Assembly: GCA_030180135.1 (NCBI GenBank)
Contig: CM058236.1
Location: forward strand, 48,900,947 to 48,964,946
Source: Orychophragmus violaceus
Taxonomy: Eukaryota > Streptophyta > Magnoliopsida > Brassicales > Brassicaceae
Reading direction: 5' to 3'
DNA length: 64,000 nucleotides
Shown: positions 48,016 through 59,054 of the stretch, piece after piece
Position numbering within the stretch: position 1 is the first letter of the stretch
Layout: every line of letters begins with the position of its first letter
Notes under the pieces: generated by a model
The model's input: only the letters and a program-made list of their open reading frames with translations
Databases searched by the model: none
Told to the model about the DNA's origin: nothing
Program-made: the position numbers and the translations under genes

Positions 48016-48618
48016 TCACTCTTTTTGGTTAGGGATGTGGCATGAGTTTGTATCACCGGAATCATACTCGTCGTAGAACCACCCCCTAAATTCCTTCATC
48101 CTTATCTCCTCAAAAGGGATGTTCCTTGGATCATGAGAGCTCAATGGTGTGGTAGAGACTATACCAAGAAGCTTGTGAGGGGGTTGAGCCATTGGAGATC
48201 CATCTTCTTCATCCTCCTTGAAGGCTTCTTCCTTGAGGTCATCTTGCTTCTCTATAAGAATTCCTCCAATTGGCTCTTTCTTGTGAATTGGTTGCTTTGG
48301 CTCTTCTTCCATGATTGAGGGCTCATCTTGTATGCTCTCTTCCTTGATGTTCTTGCACTCAACAACCAACCCATCTTCATAAAGCTCCTCCTCATCTCTC
48401 ACAACTTCTCCTACTTCTTCATTGTTGATATTGGTTGAGTGACCCATGATTGTCCCTTCATCATCATCATCTTCATACCGCACTGCAAGGTCTTCACCAA
48501 CTGTACAACCAAGAAGCAATTCAAATTCCTTAATAGTCTCTTCAACTTCTTTCAAGAAGTCATCTTGTACTTGAATATTCTCCTCATGTGTTGGCTCAAC
48601 AATACTTGCACCTGACAT
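48016..48618 (-). CDS. small acidic protein of non-autonomous retroelement (function unknown)
   Basis: The first ATG at 48618 lies about 90 bp after the primer site, the place of gag in autonomous elements. It opens a 200-residue frame starting MSGASIVEPTHEENIQV. The product is very acidic (EDDDDEG, EEVGEVVRDEEELYEDG, EEEPKQPIHKKEP) and ends FRGWFYDEYDSGDTNSC. No zinc knuckle, protease or other known domain is visible. A second frame (47832-48065) overlaps its end, with SDSKQAHLGGIP and LLGSFGVNAKMKKMSFG, and may be the original continuation after a frameshift. The copy in internal region B is near-identical but split by a solo LTR. It may be a gag remnant or a protein specific to this family. 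Confidence 0.55.
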   Translation of the reverse strand: MSGASIVEPTHEENIQVQDDFLKEVEETIKEFELLLGCTVGEDLAVRYEDDDDEGTIMGHSTNINNEEVGEVVRDEEELYEDGLVVECKNIKEESIQDEPSIMEEEPKQPIHKKEPIGGILIEKQDDLKEEAFKEDEEDGSPMAQPPHKLLGIVSTTPLSSHDPRNIPFEEIRMKEFRGWFYDEYDSGDTNSCHIPNQKE

Positions 48619-48705
48619 CAAAGCTAGGAGAAAGAGCAAATTTAGTAACAAAGACTTGAACTAAATAGGATTAGAAATCGAATTGATCTATCCAAGATCC
48701 CAAAA

Positions 48706-48722
48706 TGGCAACGGCGCCAAAT
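48706..48722 (-). other. primer-binding site, array 2 internal A
   Basis: The minus strand reads TTTGGCGCCGTTGCCAT directly after LTR 2, which matches the Asp-tRNA type described for Athila elements. The same sequence is next to LTR 3 at about 53815-53831. Confidence 0.8.
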
Positions 48723-50099
48723 TGATAGCTAAGATTTTGCAATCCTTTGAGGTACCAATTCCTCAAGCTTATCGATGTAGCCTTGAGGTATCGAACCTTT
48801 TTGGGACGGATAAAACCAATAAGAACAAACCAAACCTCTAGAGTCAAATCACCCAATTAATTTTTTGTTTCTAACAATCCTAACAAGGATAATTCAAATA
48901 GAAGTAAATAGAAAGCAAATAAACGAAGTGAATTCAATCAATGACAAAGATAAGGCCTAAAGGTTAAGGTCAACGGATAGGTGACTCGGGATGATCAAGG
49001 ATCCTAATTCAAACTTCAAAGAAGCTAACCTCCTAGCAAGGAACACAACAAGTTGATTAGTTTAATCTCTTAATACTAATCCCTTTACTTAATCCTAATC
49101 CAAGAACAAATTCTCATTTGTGAATTAAAATCAAGCAAGCAATCAAACAAGTTCCAAACAGCCAACAATCACTCTAAACATACATTTTCATGTGCTAGAA
49201 TGTGAAAGTTCTATCAAAGCTAGAAACAGGAATTTCATCGAACACATGGTGGGCAAGAAATCCTAAACATCATAATCAACGTGATCAAGGCTAATTAGGC
49301 ACTAAGCACACTTTGATAGAAGAGGTTTTAAACAATCAAACATTAGAAATCCATTGATCACCCCTAATCAACCTAATCCTACCTAACCCAAAAGCCCTAT
49401 GAAGAACTACTCACTAATCATCATGTGATCAACAAAACCCATAGAGATAGTGTTAATCATAGGAGATTAGAGAAATAGAAAGATTGAAACAAGAAATCTC
49501 AAAAGAAAATACTTAGATAAATCAAGAATCAAACTTGTTCTTACAAAGTGTTTAGAAAATAAAATAAAGCTTCCGAGACAAATGAAAATAGGTTTTTGGC
49601 TTAAATAGTCAATAAGGGGCGAACCGGGTCAACCCGGAACAAACCGGGTGTTGACCCGGATCCAAGATAATTTCTGGGATCTGTATCGGCCAGCCAGACC
49701 GATATGCTGGCCGATATGAGTTGTCGGATTTTACGTCAAAGGAGCATATCGGTCTGCCCAACCGATATGCTGACCGATACGCCTTCACTGCTTTTAATCC
49801 GAGAGTCTGTATCGGCCACCCCAACCGATATGGTGGCCGATATGCCTTCATGCTGGGTTTTTCTTAGTCCTTTGAGCTCCAAACTCCACTTCCAATCTCA
49901 CCAATACTCCTTGCACTTCCAATCACCTACAAAGACACAAGAAACACTCCAAACACAACCTAAAATGCTAATTCCTAATCCTAAATGCTTCTAGACTCTA
50001 AATGAGACAAAAGACAAGAAGATAACAAGAATGGATGCTAAATGAGATCAAAACATGAGTTAAACACTATCCTAAATGCATGAAATTACAAGTATATCA
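48723..50099 (-). repeat. array 2 LTR 2 (central)
   Basis: This LTR is 1,377 bp, with a single-base deletion (GAAATAGAAAG) relative to the other two. It has about half as many private substitutions as either outer LTR by my count. Confidence 0.92.
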
Positions 50100-53000
50100 A
50101 TTCCCCCAAACTTAAACCTTGCTTGTCCACAAGCAAGCATAAGATCATCAAAGCAAGTTGGGAGAAAGGTTTGAAGGCGGGAGCTCATATCCAAAGGTTT
50201 AATCAAGATCAACAAGTTTCAATTCAATACTATACAACTAAGGCTTAACCGAGTTAAGCCTACTCCAAGGATGTAGCCATACTCATCAAGACAATACTCT
50301 TAGCTTAATCCTCAACCTATACAAGCATTCAAATCCACTAGCTCCTTAACATTCATTAGATTTTTCAAGTGAATCATATTCAAAGCAATGCGATTAAACT
50401 CATTTGGCAAGGGACAAGGTTTTGAGATTAAAGTGATCTCAATCAAAAGAGGGGATTCTCCAAATGCATAAAGGTTCTCTCATGAAGAAGATGAATGAGC
50501 TATAGTAAAAGGCTAAGAGTTAGAGGCAATTGGTGCATACTAGGTTGATTTCCATCTACCCATGCCCCAATAGCTTCTTCTCCTAGTCTAACCCACCTAA
50601 ATGAAGTCTACCTTTTGATCAAGGCCATTTTTGCCTTATCCCTCTTTCTCAATCAAACACTTTCCAATCAAACTCCCCAAGGACCATTCAAAACCTTTCA
50701 AAACAATGGCAATTCTTTTCTTTTAATCTTAGCTCAAATCTTTCTTTCTCTAGCAATGGTCTCTTTTCATAAACCTTATTTTCTTTCTTTAAGTTGAGCC
50801 TTTGACTTTTTTTTTTCATTTCAAAACTTGAGACACTTTTTATTTTCAAAACACATAAGAGCTTTTCTTTTTAAACACTTTTGCCAATAAACATATGATC
50901 CCAACCAAAATCCCTCTTCATTCTTTCCCTTTTTTACTCTCTTTTTCCTTTCTCACCTCTTCCCCAAAACTTTGATCCTAGCCTATTGCAAAGCTAAAGA
51001 TGTCAAGCTTGCACTACATGGAAATTTTTCCTAGTCGCCTCATACTCAACACTTTTTACCTAGCTCATTCAAGAAAATAGGCCTACCTCTCAACAAGAGT
51101 GTTTATGGTTTGGAGTCTATTCAAGCAAGTGAGAGTGGTAAAAGGGATAAGAATGCTTGAATATTTTCAGAGTATCCATGAGTTTAGCACACAAAGCATG
51201 AGTAAGATAATTAGATGTCATCATTAAAGTTCTCACTTAGGTAGAGCTAGTGTCAATCAAAGCCTATTTCAGTTTCAAATCAAGTTTCAAAGCAAGCAAT
51301 CCGAGCATGGTTCGTCTTAACTTTCTAGCCTTTCTTGAATTACAATCTTAAGACAATCAACTAGCTCAAACAACTAGCATAAAGAACAAGTCATCACTCA
51401 ATCAGTATTACAAGGAAATTCAATCATTGCTCCCTATGCGTGCGTCCTATATGATGCAACTAGACTCGATCCTATGATGCAAGTGCAACTATATGCTTTC
51501 TTTTTGAAATTTTTGAAATTTTTCGATTTTTTTTTGTTTTTCTATGCCTTAGATGCGATGCATAAGACTCAAAGACAAAAAATAAGATCAAAAGAAACAT
51601 GATTAGCAACTGGTCTCTCCCCCAAACTTAAATCACACGGTCCCTTGTGTGATCTAGGAAAGGAAAAGAGACCGAAAACACACAAAATGCAAACAAAGAA
51701 AAGAAACTAAATATGTACAAGGGAGGAGTGTTACTTGGCTAGTTGTAGTGTGATGGGGATGATGATTCCCCCATGGAGTATGTTGGGTTTGATGAAGAGC
51801 AGGGCTCAATCCCAAAACTCATTCTCTTCTTCTTTGCATTTACCCCAAAGCTGCCCAAAAGGATAGACATGAGAATTCCTCCCAAGTAAGCTTGTTTTGA
51901 GTCACTTAGATTGACTATCCCTTCACTCTTTTTGGTTAGGGATGTGGCATGAGTTTGTATCACCGGGATCATACTCGTCGTAGAACCACCCCCTAAATTC
52001 CATCATCCTTATCTCCTCAAAAGGGATGTTCCTTGGATCATGAGAGCTCAATGGTGTGGTAGAGACTATACCAAGAAGCTTGTGAGGGGGTTGAGCCATT
52101 GGAGATCCATCTTCTTCATCCTCCTTGAAGGCTTCTTCCTTGAGGTCATCTTGCTTCTCTATAATATTTCCTCCAATTGGCTCTTTCTTGTGAATTGGTT
52201 GCTTTGGCTCTTCTTCCATGATTGAGGGCTCATCTTGTATGCTCTCTTCCTTGATGTTCTTGCACTCAACAACCAACCCATCTTCATAAGGCTCCTCCTC
52301 ATCTCTCACAACTTCTCCTACTTCTTCATTGTTGATATTGGTTGAGTGATATATCATGGTTTTTACCCATTTTATGCCATGATATAGATGTGTTTTTAGT
52401 GTCTTTTGTGTTCTTTTAGAGTCTTTTACAGGTTTAATCAAGTTTGGAGCTAATGTGGAGATTTTGGAGTATTTTGGGAGTTTTGGAGCATTTTGGCCGA
52501 GAGTTTAAACTCACTGCCCGATTTGATGATCATGCATCGATCGACACACCTTTGGTGTCGATCGATACACTAGCGAGATGGGCCGAAATACGGCGGTTTA
52601 TGAAGAAATGAAGATTTGCAGAAAAGCCCAGAAAAGTTCCAGTATTACACAGAAGCCCTAGCCGAGATTATGCCTATATATTTAGAGTTTTGGCTTTTAT
52701 TTTAGATACGCTTTCATACTTATAGCTAAGAGATTTTAGAGCTTTTGGGGCTGATTTAATCCTGTACTTCATCTATTTTGGAGAAGATTTCGAACCCCTT
52801 TATCTATTTAATTTCTTATATGCAATCTATTTATTCTATGATTTCTGTTCCATTAATCATGTCTGAGTAGATTCATAGTTAAGTTTAGGGTTTCTCATTA
52901 AGGATTTTATGACTTGCTAGACTCGTTTAATTCAGTTAAGGATTCACATGATTAGAATGTTCTTCAAACTAAATTGTGCTTAATGCTAGTTCTAACCTGA

Positions 53001-53831
53001 TCAATTAGAATCTAGATCTTAGGTTGCTAAATACGACACGAGAGTGTGGTTTAGAATCTGAACTATTTAGGTTGAGCAATTAAATTATTCGCAAAGAGAT
53101 TTGGTTTAGTTTAATTGTGAGCATATCGAACTTGAAATTAATGCTGGTTTAATCTGTTAGTAATTGCAAAGAGATTTGGATTACTGCACTTAGACTTAGA
53201 GAATTTTCGCAAAGAGATTTGGTTAATTCTAATTCCGTGATTTGAGTTCTAGAACTGAGTTTAATTTGATCCTGACTGATTAACTTGTCTGCTTGTCTGA
53301 TTTCCTGAGAATTCCCTAGACTTAGCGCTTTTAGTTTATTGCTTTCAAAACAAATTCCTGCTACTGATTTACTTTATTTGCCTTGCTTTTATTCCATTCA
53401 CCACTTGCTTTCTTCCGAGTATTAATCTCTTTCGTTCTGAATCTATTGAATACCGGAGTCCCTGTGGATTCGATAACCCTATATACTACATTGATATTGA
53501 TGTGCACTTGCAGTTAGTATAGGGATTAAAACTCGACCTATCATTGAGTGACCCATGATTTTCCCTTCATCATCATCATCTTCATACCGCACTGCAAGGT
53601 CTTCACCAACTGTACAACCAAGAAGCAATTCAAATTCCTTAATAGTCTCTTCAGCTTCTTTCAAGAAGTCATCTTGGACTTGAGTATTCTTCTCATGTGT
53701 TGGCTCAACAATACTTGCACCTGACATCAAAGCTAGAAAAAGGAGCAAATTTAGTAACAAAGACTTGAACTAAATAGGATTAGAAATCGAATTGATCTAT
53801 CCAAGATCCCAAAATGGCAACGGCGCCAAAT
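50100..53831 (-). other. array 2 internal region B with solo LTR insertion
   Basis: This region is nearly colinear with internal region A. It retains the polypurine tract (plus strand ATTCCCCCAAACTT, about 50100-50113). The acidic ORF is present as two pieces (51923-52346 and 53544-53727) on either side of a 1,197-bp solo LTR. Confidence 0.85.
52347..53543. mobile_element. solo LTR inserted in array 2 internal region B
   Basis: This 1,197-bp insertion begins TGATATATCATGG and ends CGACCTATCA. It has a 5-bp duplication TTGAG at 52342-52346 and 53544-53548. The uninterrupted site is seen at 48431-48435 in internal region A. It has no internal region or second LTR, so it is a solo LTR left by LTR-LTR recombination. 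It contains a dyad pair (TCGATCGACACACC and GGTGTCGATCGATACAC, about 52537-52570) and three copies of GCAAAGAGATTTGG (about 53091-53225). The end CCCTGTGGATTCGATAACC is of gypsy style. Confidence 0.9.
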
Positions 53832-55209
53832 TGATAGCTAGGATTTCGCAATCCTTTGAGGTACCAATTCCTCAAGCTTATCGATGTAGCCTTGAGGTAT
53901 CGAACCTTTTTGGGACGGATAAAACCAATAAGAACAAACCAAACCTCTAGAGTCAAATCACCCAATTAAGTTTTTGTTTCTAACAATCCTAACAAGGATA
54001 ATTCAAATAGAAGTAAATAGAAGGCAAATAAACGAAGTGAATTCAATCAATGACAAAGATAAGGCCTAAAGGTTAAGGTCAACGGATAGGTGACTTGGGA
54101 TGATCAAGGATCCTAATTCAAACTTCAAAGAAGCTAACCTCCTAGCAAGGAACACAACAAGTTTATTAGTTTAATCTCTTAATACTAATCCCTTTACTTA
54201 ATCCTAATCCAAGAACAAATTCTCATTTGTGAATTAAAATCAAGCAAGCAATCAAACAAGTTCCAAACAGCCAACAATCACTCTAAACATACATTTTCAT
54301 GTGCTAGAATGTGAAAGTTCTATCAAAGCTAGAAACAGGAATTTCATCGAACACATGGTGGGCAAGAAATCCTAAACATCCTAATCAACGTTATCAAGGC
54401 TAATTAGGCACTAAGCACACTTTGATAGAAGAGGTTTTAAACAATCAAACATTAGAAATCCATTGATCACCCCTAATCAACCTAATCCTACCTAACCCAA
54501 AAGCCCTATGAAGAACTACTCACTAATCATCATGTGATCAACAAAACCCATAGAGATAGTGTTAATCATAGGAGATTAGAGAAAGTAGAAAGACTGAAAC
54601 AAGAAATCTCAAAAGAAAATACTTAGATAAATCAAGAATCAAACTTGTTCTTACAAAGTGTTTAGAACATAAAATAAAGCTTCTGAGACAAATGAAAATA
54701 GGTTTTTGGCTTAAATAGTCAATAAGGGGCGAACCAGGTCAACCCGGAACAAACCGGGTGTTGACCCGGATCCAAGATAATTTCTGGGATCTGTATCGGC
54801 CAACCAGACCGATATGCTGGCCGATATGAGTTGTCGGATTTTCTGTCAAAGGATCATATCGGTCTGGCCAACCGATATGCTGACCGATACGCCTTCACTG
54901 CTTTTAATCCGAGAGTCTGTATCGGCCACCCCAACCGATATGGTGGCCGATATTCCTTCATGCTGGGTTTTTCTTAGTCCTTTGAGCTCCAAACTCCACT
55001 TCCAAGCTCACCAATACTCCTTGCACTTCCAATCACCTACAAAGACACAAGAAACACTCCAAACACAACCTAAAATGCTAATTCCAAATCCTAAATGCTT
55101 CTAGACTCTAAATGAGACAAAAGACAAGAAGATAACAAGAATGGATCCTAAATGAGATCAAAACATGAGTTAAACACTATCCTAAATGCATGAAATTACA
55201 AGTATATCA
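53832..55209 (-). repeat. array 2 LTR 3 (right outer)
   Basis: This 1,378-bp LTR is followed directly by ACCAT and the resumed gypsy #2 protease frame. Confidence 0.92.
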
Positions 55210-55214
55210 ACCAT

Positions 55215-57182
55215 CAATATCTGAAGTTCTCCTCACCCAAAGGTATACAAACGGTCAAAGGCTGCCAAAGAACAAGCCGGTCGTGTTTCGCAAGGGAACG
55301 TATGTTAAGAATACCGACATGTATGATCAACACGGAACAAGGAAGAAAGGGCCCTGAGAAAGAGCTCATTTAGCAAGTCATCATCGATGACTCTGATGCA
55401 AATAAATGCGTAGGGATCGGTGCGGAGTTACCAGAAGATATCAAGAACGAGCTAATAGCTTTCCTACAGCAGAAGGTCGCGACTTTCGCGTGGTCAGTCA
55501 AAGATATGAAAGGCATCAACCCGACAATCACAACTTATGACCTCAATGTCGACCCGACTTATAAGCCGATTAAGCAGAAAAGGCGTAAGATCGGTCCTGA
55601 AAGGGCAAAAGCGGTCAACGATGAGGTGGAGAAATTGCTCGATGCCGGCTCAATTCAAGAAGTCAAGTACCCAGACTGGCTTGCTAACCCGGTCGTCGTC
55701 AAGAAGAAGAATGAAAAGTGGAGAGTCTGTGTCGACTTCACGGACCTCAACAAAGCCTGTCCCAAGGATAGCTTCCCGCTGCTGCACATTGATCGACTTG
55801 TAGAAGCAACTGCTGGGAACGAGCTACTTTCGTTCATGGACGCATTTTCAGGATACAATCAAATACTCATGAACCCAGACGATCGAGAGAAGACGACATT
55901 TATCACAGAACGCGGTACTTACTGCTATAAGGTCATGCCATTTGGTTTTAAAAACGCGGGCGCAACGTATCAACGACTGGTTAATCGAATGTTCAAAGCC
56001 CAACTCGGCACGACAATGGAGGTTTACATTGACGATATGCTGGTTAAGTCCTTAATCGCATCTCAACACGTCGGCCACTTGAAGGAATGTTTCAACATCC
56101 TCAACCAATATGGAATGAAGCTTAATCCGGCAAAATGCACATTTGGAGTAACATCGGGGGAATTCCTTGGATATGTAGTCACCCAAGGAGGGATAGAGGC
56201 AAATCCGAAACAGATATCGGCGATAATCAATTTACCATCTCCCAAGAATACGCGAGAGGTACAACGCTTAACCGGTCGCATAGCCGCCTTAAACAGTTTC
56301 ATATCTCGATCAACGGATAAGTGTCTACCGTTCTACGAGCTCCTCCGAGGAAACAAGAGATTCATCTGGGATGAGAAGTGTCAGGAAGCATTCATCCAAC
56401 TCAAAGACTACTTGTCCAATCCACCGATACTGTCAAAACCAGAAAACGGCGAGACACTCTTTCTGTACATCGCGGTCTCAACGACTGATGTCAGCGGTGT
56501 CCTAGTTCGAGAAGATAGAGGAGAACAAAAGCCAATTTTTTACGTAAGCAAGACAATGAACGGAGCCGAAACCAGATATCCCGCAATGGAAAAACTGGCT
56601 CTCGCCGTTGTTATTTCGGCGCGAAAGTTACGACCTTACTTCCAGTCGCATTCGAAAGCCGTCCTGAGCAGCCAGCCGCTTCGGACAATCTTACACAGTC
56701 CAGGGCAATCTGGTCGATTGGAAAAGTGGGCAGTCGAGCTCAGCGAGTATGACATCGAACACAGGAACAAAAAGACCGCTAAGCCCCAGGTAATAGCCGA
56801 CTTCCTCGTAGAACTATCGCCCGAGTTGAGTGTCGATACCCAGATAGAGGACAAAAATTGGAAACTATTTGTTGACGGCACTTCGTCAAAACGCGGAGCC
56901 GGGGTAGGAGTGAGACTCGTATCACCCACCGGTGAATTTATAGAGCAATCATTCAAGTTAGGCTTCACAGCATCAAACAATACAGCCGAGTACGAGGCGC
57001 TGCTAGCCGGCCTCAGACTTGCTAAAGAAATCGGAGTACGGCATCTCCTAGCCCATTTTGATTCTATGCTGGTAGCAAATCAAGTTAATGGAGATTACGA
57101 AGCTAAAAACGAGCGGATGGAAGCCTATCGCAAGGTGGCGCTGGAGCTAACCGGCTCTTTCGAGTTCTTTGACATAGTCTAG
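55215..57182 (+). pseudogene. gypsy #2 protease end, reverse transcriptase and RNase H
   Basis: In one frame: YLKFSSPKGIQTVKGCQ (protease end), a linker with TAG at 55371-55373, then reverse transcriptase from about 55506. RT shows WRVCVDFTDLNKACPKDSFP, MDAFSGYNQILMNPDD, YCYKVMPFGFKNAGATYQR and the catalytic YIDDMLVKS (about 56025). The RT-linked RNase H follows (EKLALAVVISARKLRPYF). A second RNase H-like domain follows (LFVDGTSSKRGAGVGVRL, NNTAEYEALLAGLRLA), a duplication reported in Tat/Ogre and Athila-like elements. The stretch 55506-57182 is open for 558 codons, ending at TAG 57180-57182. Confidence 0.92.
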
Positions 57183-58667
57183 ATACCGAGGAAAGAAAAT
57201 GCCCCAGCAGATGCACTCGCGTCTCTGGCATCGAATCCCGACCTCTGTCGACGAGTCCCAGTGGAGACAATTCACGAACCAAGCATCCTGCCGCCCGAGA
57301 GCAATCACGAAGAATCAGTTCTCGATGATGCCATTCTCGCAATCCGACAGGACGACCAAAACGGTGTGTATCACAACATCCAGGTAAAGGGCATCGACCT
57401 CATTGCACTTCTAACAGATGTCGGCACAGACTGGCGACAAGATATCATAACGTATCTCACCGAAGGAAAACTACCCGAGGATAAATGGTCGGCGCGCCGG
57501 CTCAAAGTCAGAAGCGCGCAGTACACAATGTACAACGGCGAACTCTATAAGTATTCAGCCAACAAAGTCCTCCTAAGATGTATACACGGAGATGAAATCA
57601 ACCGAGTTCTCGAGGAAACACATTCGGGAGACTGTGAAAATCACTCCGGAGGACGGTCTCTTGCTCTCAGGATTAAGTTAAACGGTCACTACTGGCCGAC
57701 TATGATAGCCGATTGCGAGACCTACTCCAACAAGTGTGAAAAGTGTCAGCGTCATGCGCCATTCATACACCGACCCACGGAGTTACTGACAACTTCGACT
57801 GCGGATTATCCATTCATGAGATGGGGGATGGACATCGTCGGACCGCTGCCACTATCGAATCAAAGACGTTTCCTGCTGATCCTGACCGATTACTTCACCA
57901 AGTGGGTTGAGGCCAAAGCATATGTAGCAATCCATGACGTCCAAGTTCAAAACTTCGTCTGGAAATATATTATAAGCCGATATGGATTGCCCTATGAGAT
58001 CGTCACGGACAACGGGTCGCAATTCATCTCCAACCTGTTCGAAGGCTTCTGCAAAAAATGGGACATAAGGCTCAGCAAGTCGACACCAAGATATCCTCAG
58101 GGAAACGGACAAGCTGAAGCCATAAACAAAGCCATTATAAACGGCATTAAAAAGCGTCTCGAAAGGAAGAAAGGAATTTGGGCTGACGAGTTAGACGGAG
58201 TCCTCTGGTCACACAGGACGACCCCTCACCGCGCAACAGAGGCCACCCCGTTCTCTTTAGCCTTTGGCGTAGAGGCAATGGTCCCGGCGGAAGCGAATGT
58301 CTATACCCTGCGACGAGTTCTCATGCCACAGCATCATGAGATTAACGAGAAGATGTTAATCCAAGCTCTCGATACAATCGAGTAAGAACGAGACCGAGCT
58401 TTGCTGCGCATCCATAACTATCAACAACTCGCGGCTCGGTACTATAAACAAAAGGTCAAAGAGCGACGCTTTCAAGTCGGCGACTATGTACTTCGCAAGG
58501 TCTACGAGAATACGAAGGAATGGAGAGCTGGAAAACTCGGCGCCAAATAGGAAGGACCCTATAAGATAACTAAATTCGTCAAACCAGGCGTTTATGAACT
58601 CGAATCGATGAAAGGAAAAGCCTTGCCGCGCTCGTGGAATTCAGAAAGTCTAAAGGAGTACTTCTAA
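57183..58667 (+). pseudogene. gypsy #2 integrase
   Basis: The frame continues past TAG 57180 (PRKENAPADALASLAS). It shows the zinc region with LEETHSGDCENHSGG and CEKCQRHA, then the catalytic core: WGMDIVGPLP (first Asp), VTDNGSQFISN (second Asp) and PQGNGQAEAINKAI (Glu). A TAA at 58383-58385 and a TAG at 58548-58550 interrupt the C-terminal part. Its GPY-type motif is recognisable (EGPYKITKFVKPGVYELE), and the natural stop is TAA 58665-58667. The frame 57261-58385 is open. No chromodomain is seen, which fits a Tat rather than a chromovirus lineage. Confidence 0.9.
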
Positions 58668-58814
58668 GACGGCTATCCTATTCTTAAAAAAAAATCCTAT
58701 GTATGAACTACGAGTGACTTGATTCTTCTTCGGGAGATACGTAAGCAGCCTTCATCGGCACAGTCACAAAAATTAATAAAATTTCTATTTTTCAGGCAAA
58801 AAGCGACTTACACC

Positions 58815-59054
58815 TTTCGCTCCGTCTAAACTCTTACCGAGTTAGAACGCCGAGCTACCATCTTTCGATCCGTCTAAACTCTTACCGAGTTAGAACGACG
58901 ATCTACCATCTTTCACTCCGTCTAAACTCTTACCGAGTTAGAACGCCGAGTTACCATCTTTCGCTCCGTCTAAACTCTTACCGAGTTAGAACGCCGATCT
59001 ATTATCTTTCGCTCCGTCTAAACTCTCACCGAGCTAGAACGCCGAGCTATAATG
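58815..59054. repeat. 48-bp tandem repeat, five units, downstream of gypsy #2 pol
   Basis: Units start at 58815, 58863, 58911, 58959 and 59007. The core is TTTCGCTCCGTCTAAACTC, then TTACCGAGTTAGAACGCCGA and CTACCATC. Identity between units is high, with the last unit slightly diverged. It lies between the pol stop and the antisense gene. The stretch 59055-59700 has further CGAG-rich sequence and no gene. Confidence 0.93.

Larger units (their letters stand above)
46203..48722 (-). other. array 2 internal region A
   Basis: About 2.5 kb carries one small acidic ORF next to its primer site and a long 3' region (46203-47830) with no gene. Relative to internal region B, about 25 bp next to LTR 1 are missing. 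These include the CCCCCAAACTT polypurine tract (minus-strand AAGTTTGGGGG). Long T-rich runs lie near 46880-46905. Confidence 0.85.
44825..55209 (-). mobile_element. array 2: non-autonomous LTR element, LTR-internal-LTR-internal-LTR
   Basis: This 10,385-bp insertion is bounded by ACCAT duplications (44820-44824 and 55210-55214). Three LTRs of 1,377-1,378 bp (44825-46202, 48723-50099, 53832-55209) begin TGATAGCT and end TATATCA on the plus strand. Next to the second and third LTRs the minus strand reads TTTGGCGCCGTTGCC, an Athila-type (Asp-tRNA) primer site, so the element reads leftward. The internal regions encode only a small acidic protein and no enzymes. By eye the outer LTRs differ at about 31 sites (2.2%), and the central LTR differs from each outer one at about 21-23 sites. 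Confidence 0.93.

Noticed and set aside
44825..55209. Array 2 as an autonomous Athila element
   Set aside because: The primer site is Athila-like, but no gag core, protease, RT or integrase is present in either internal region.
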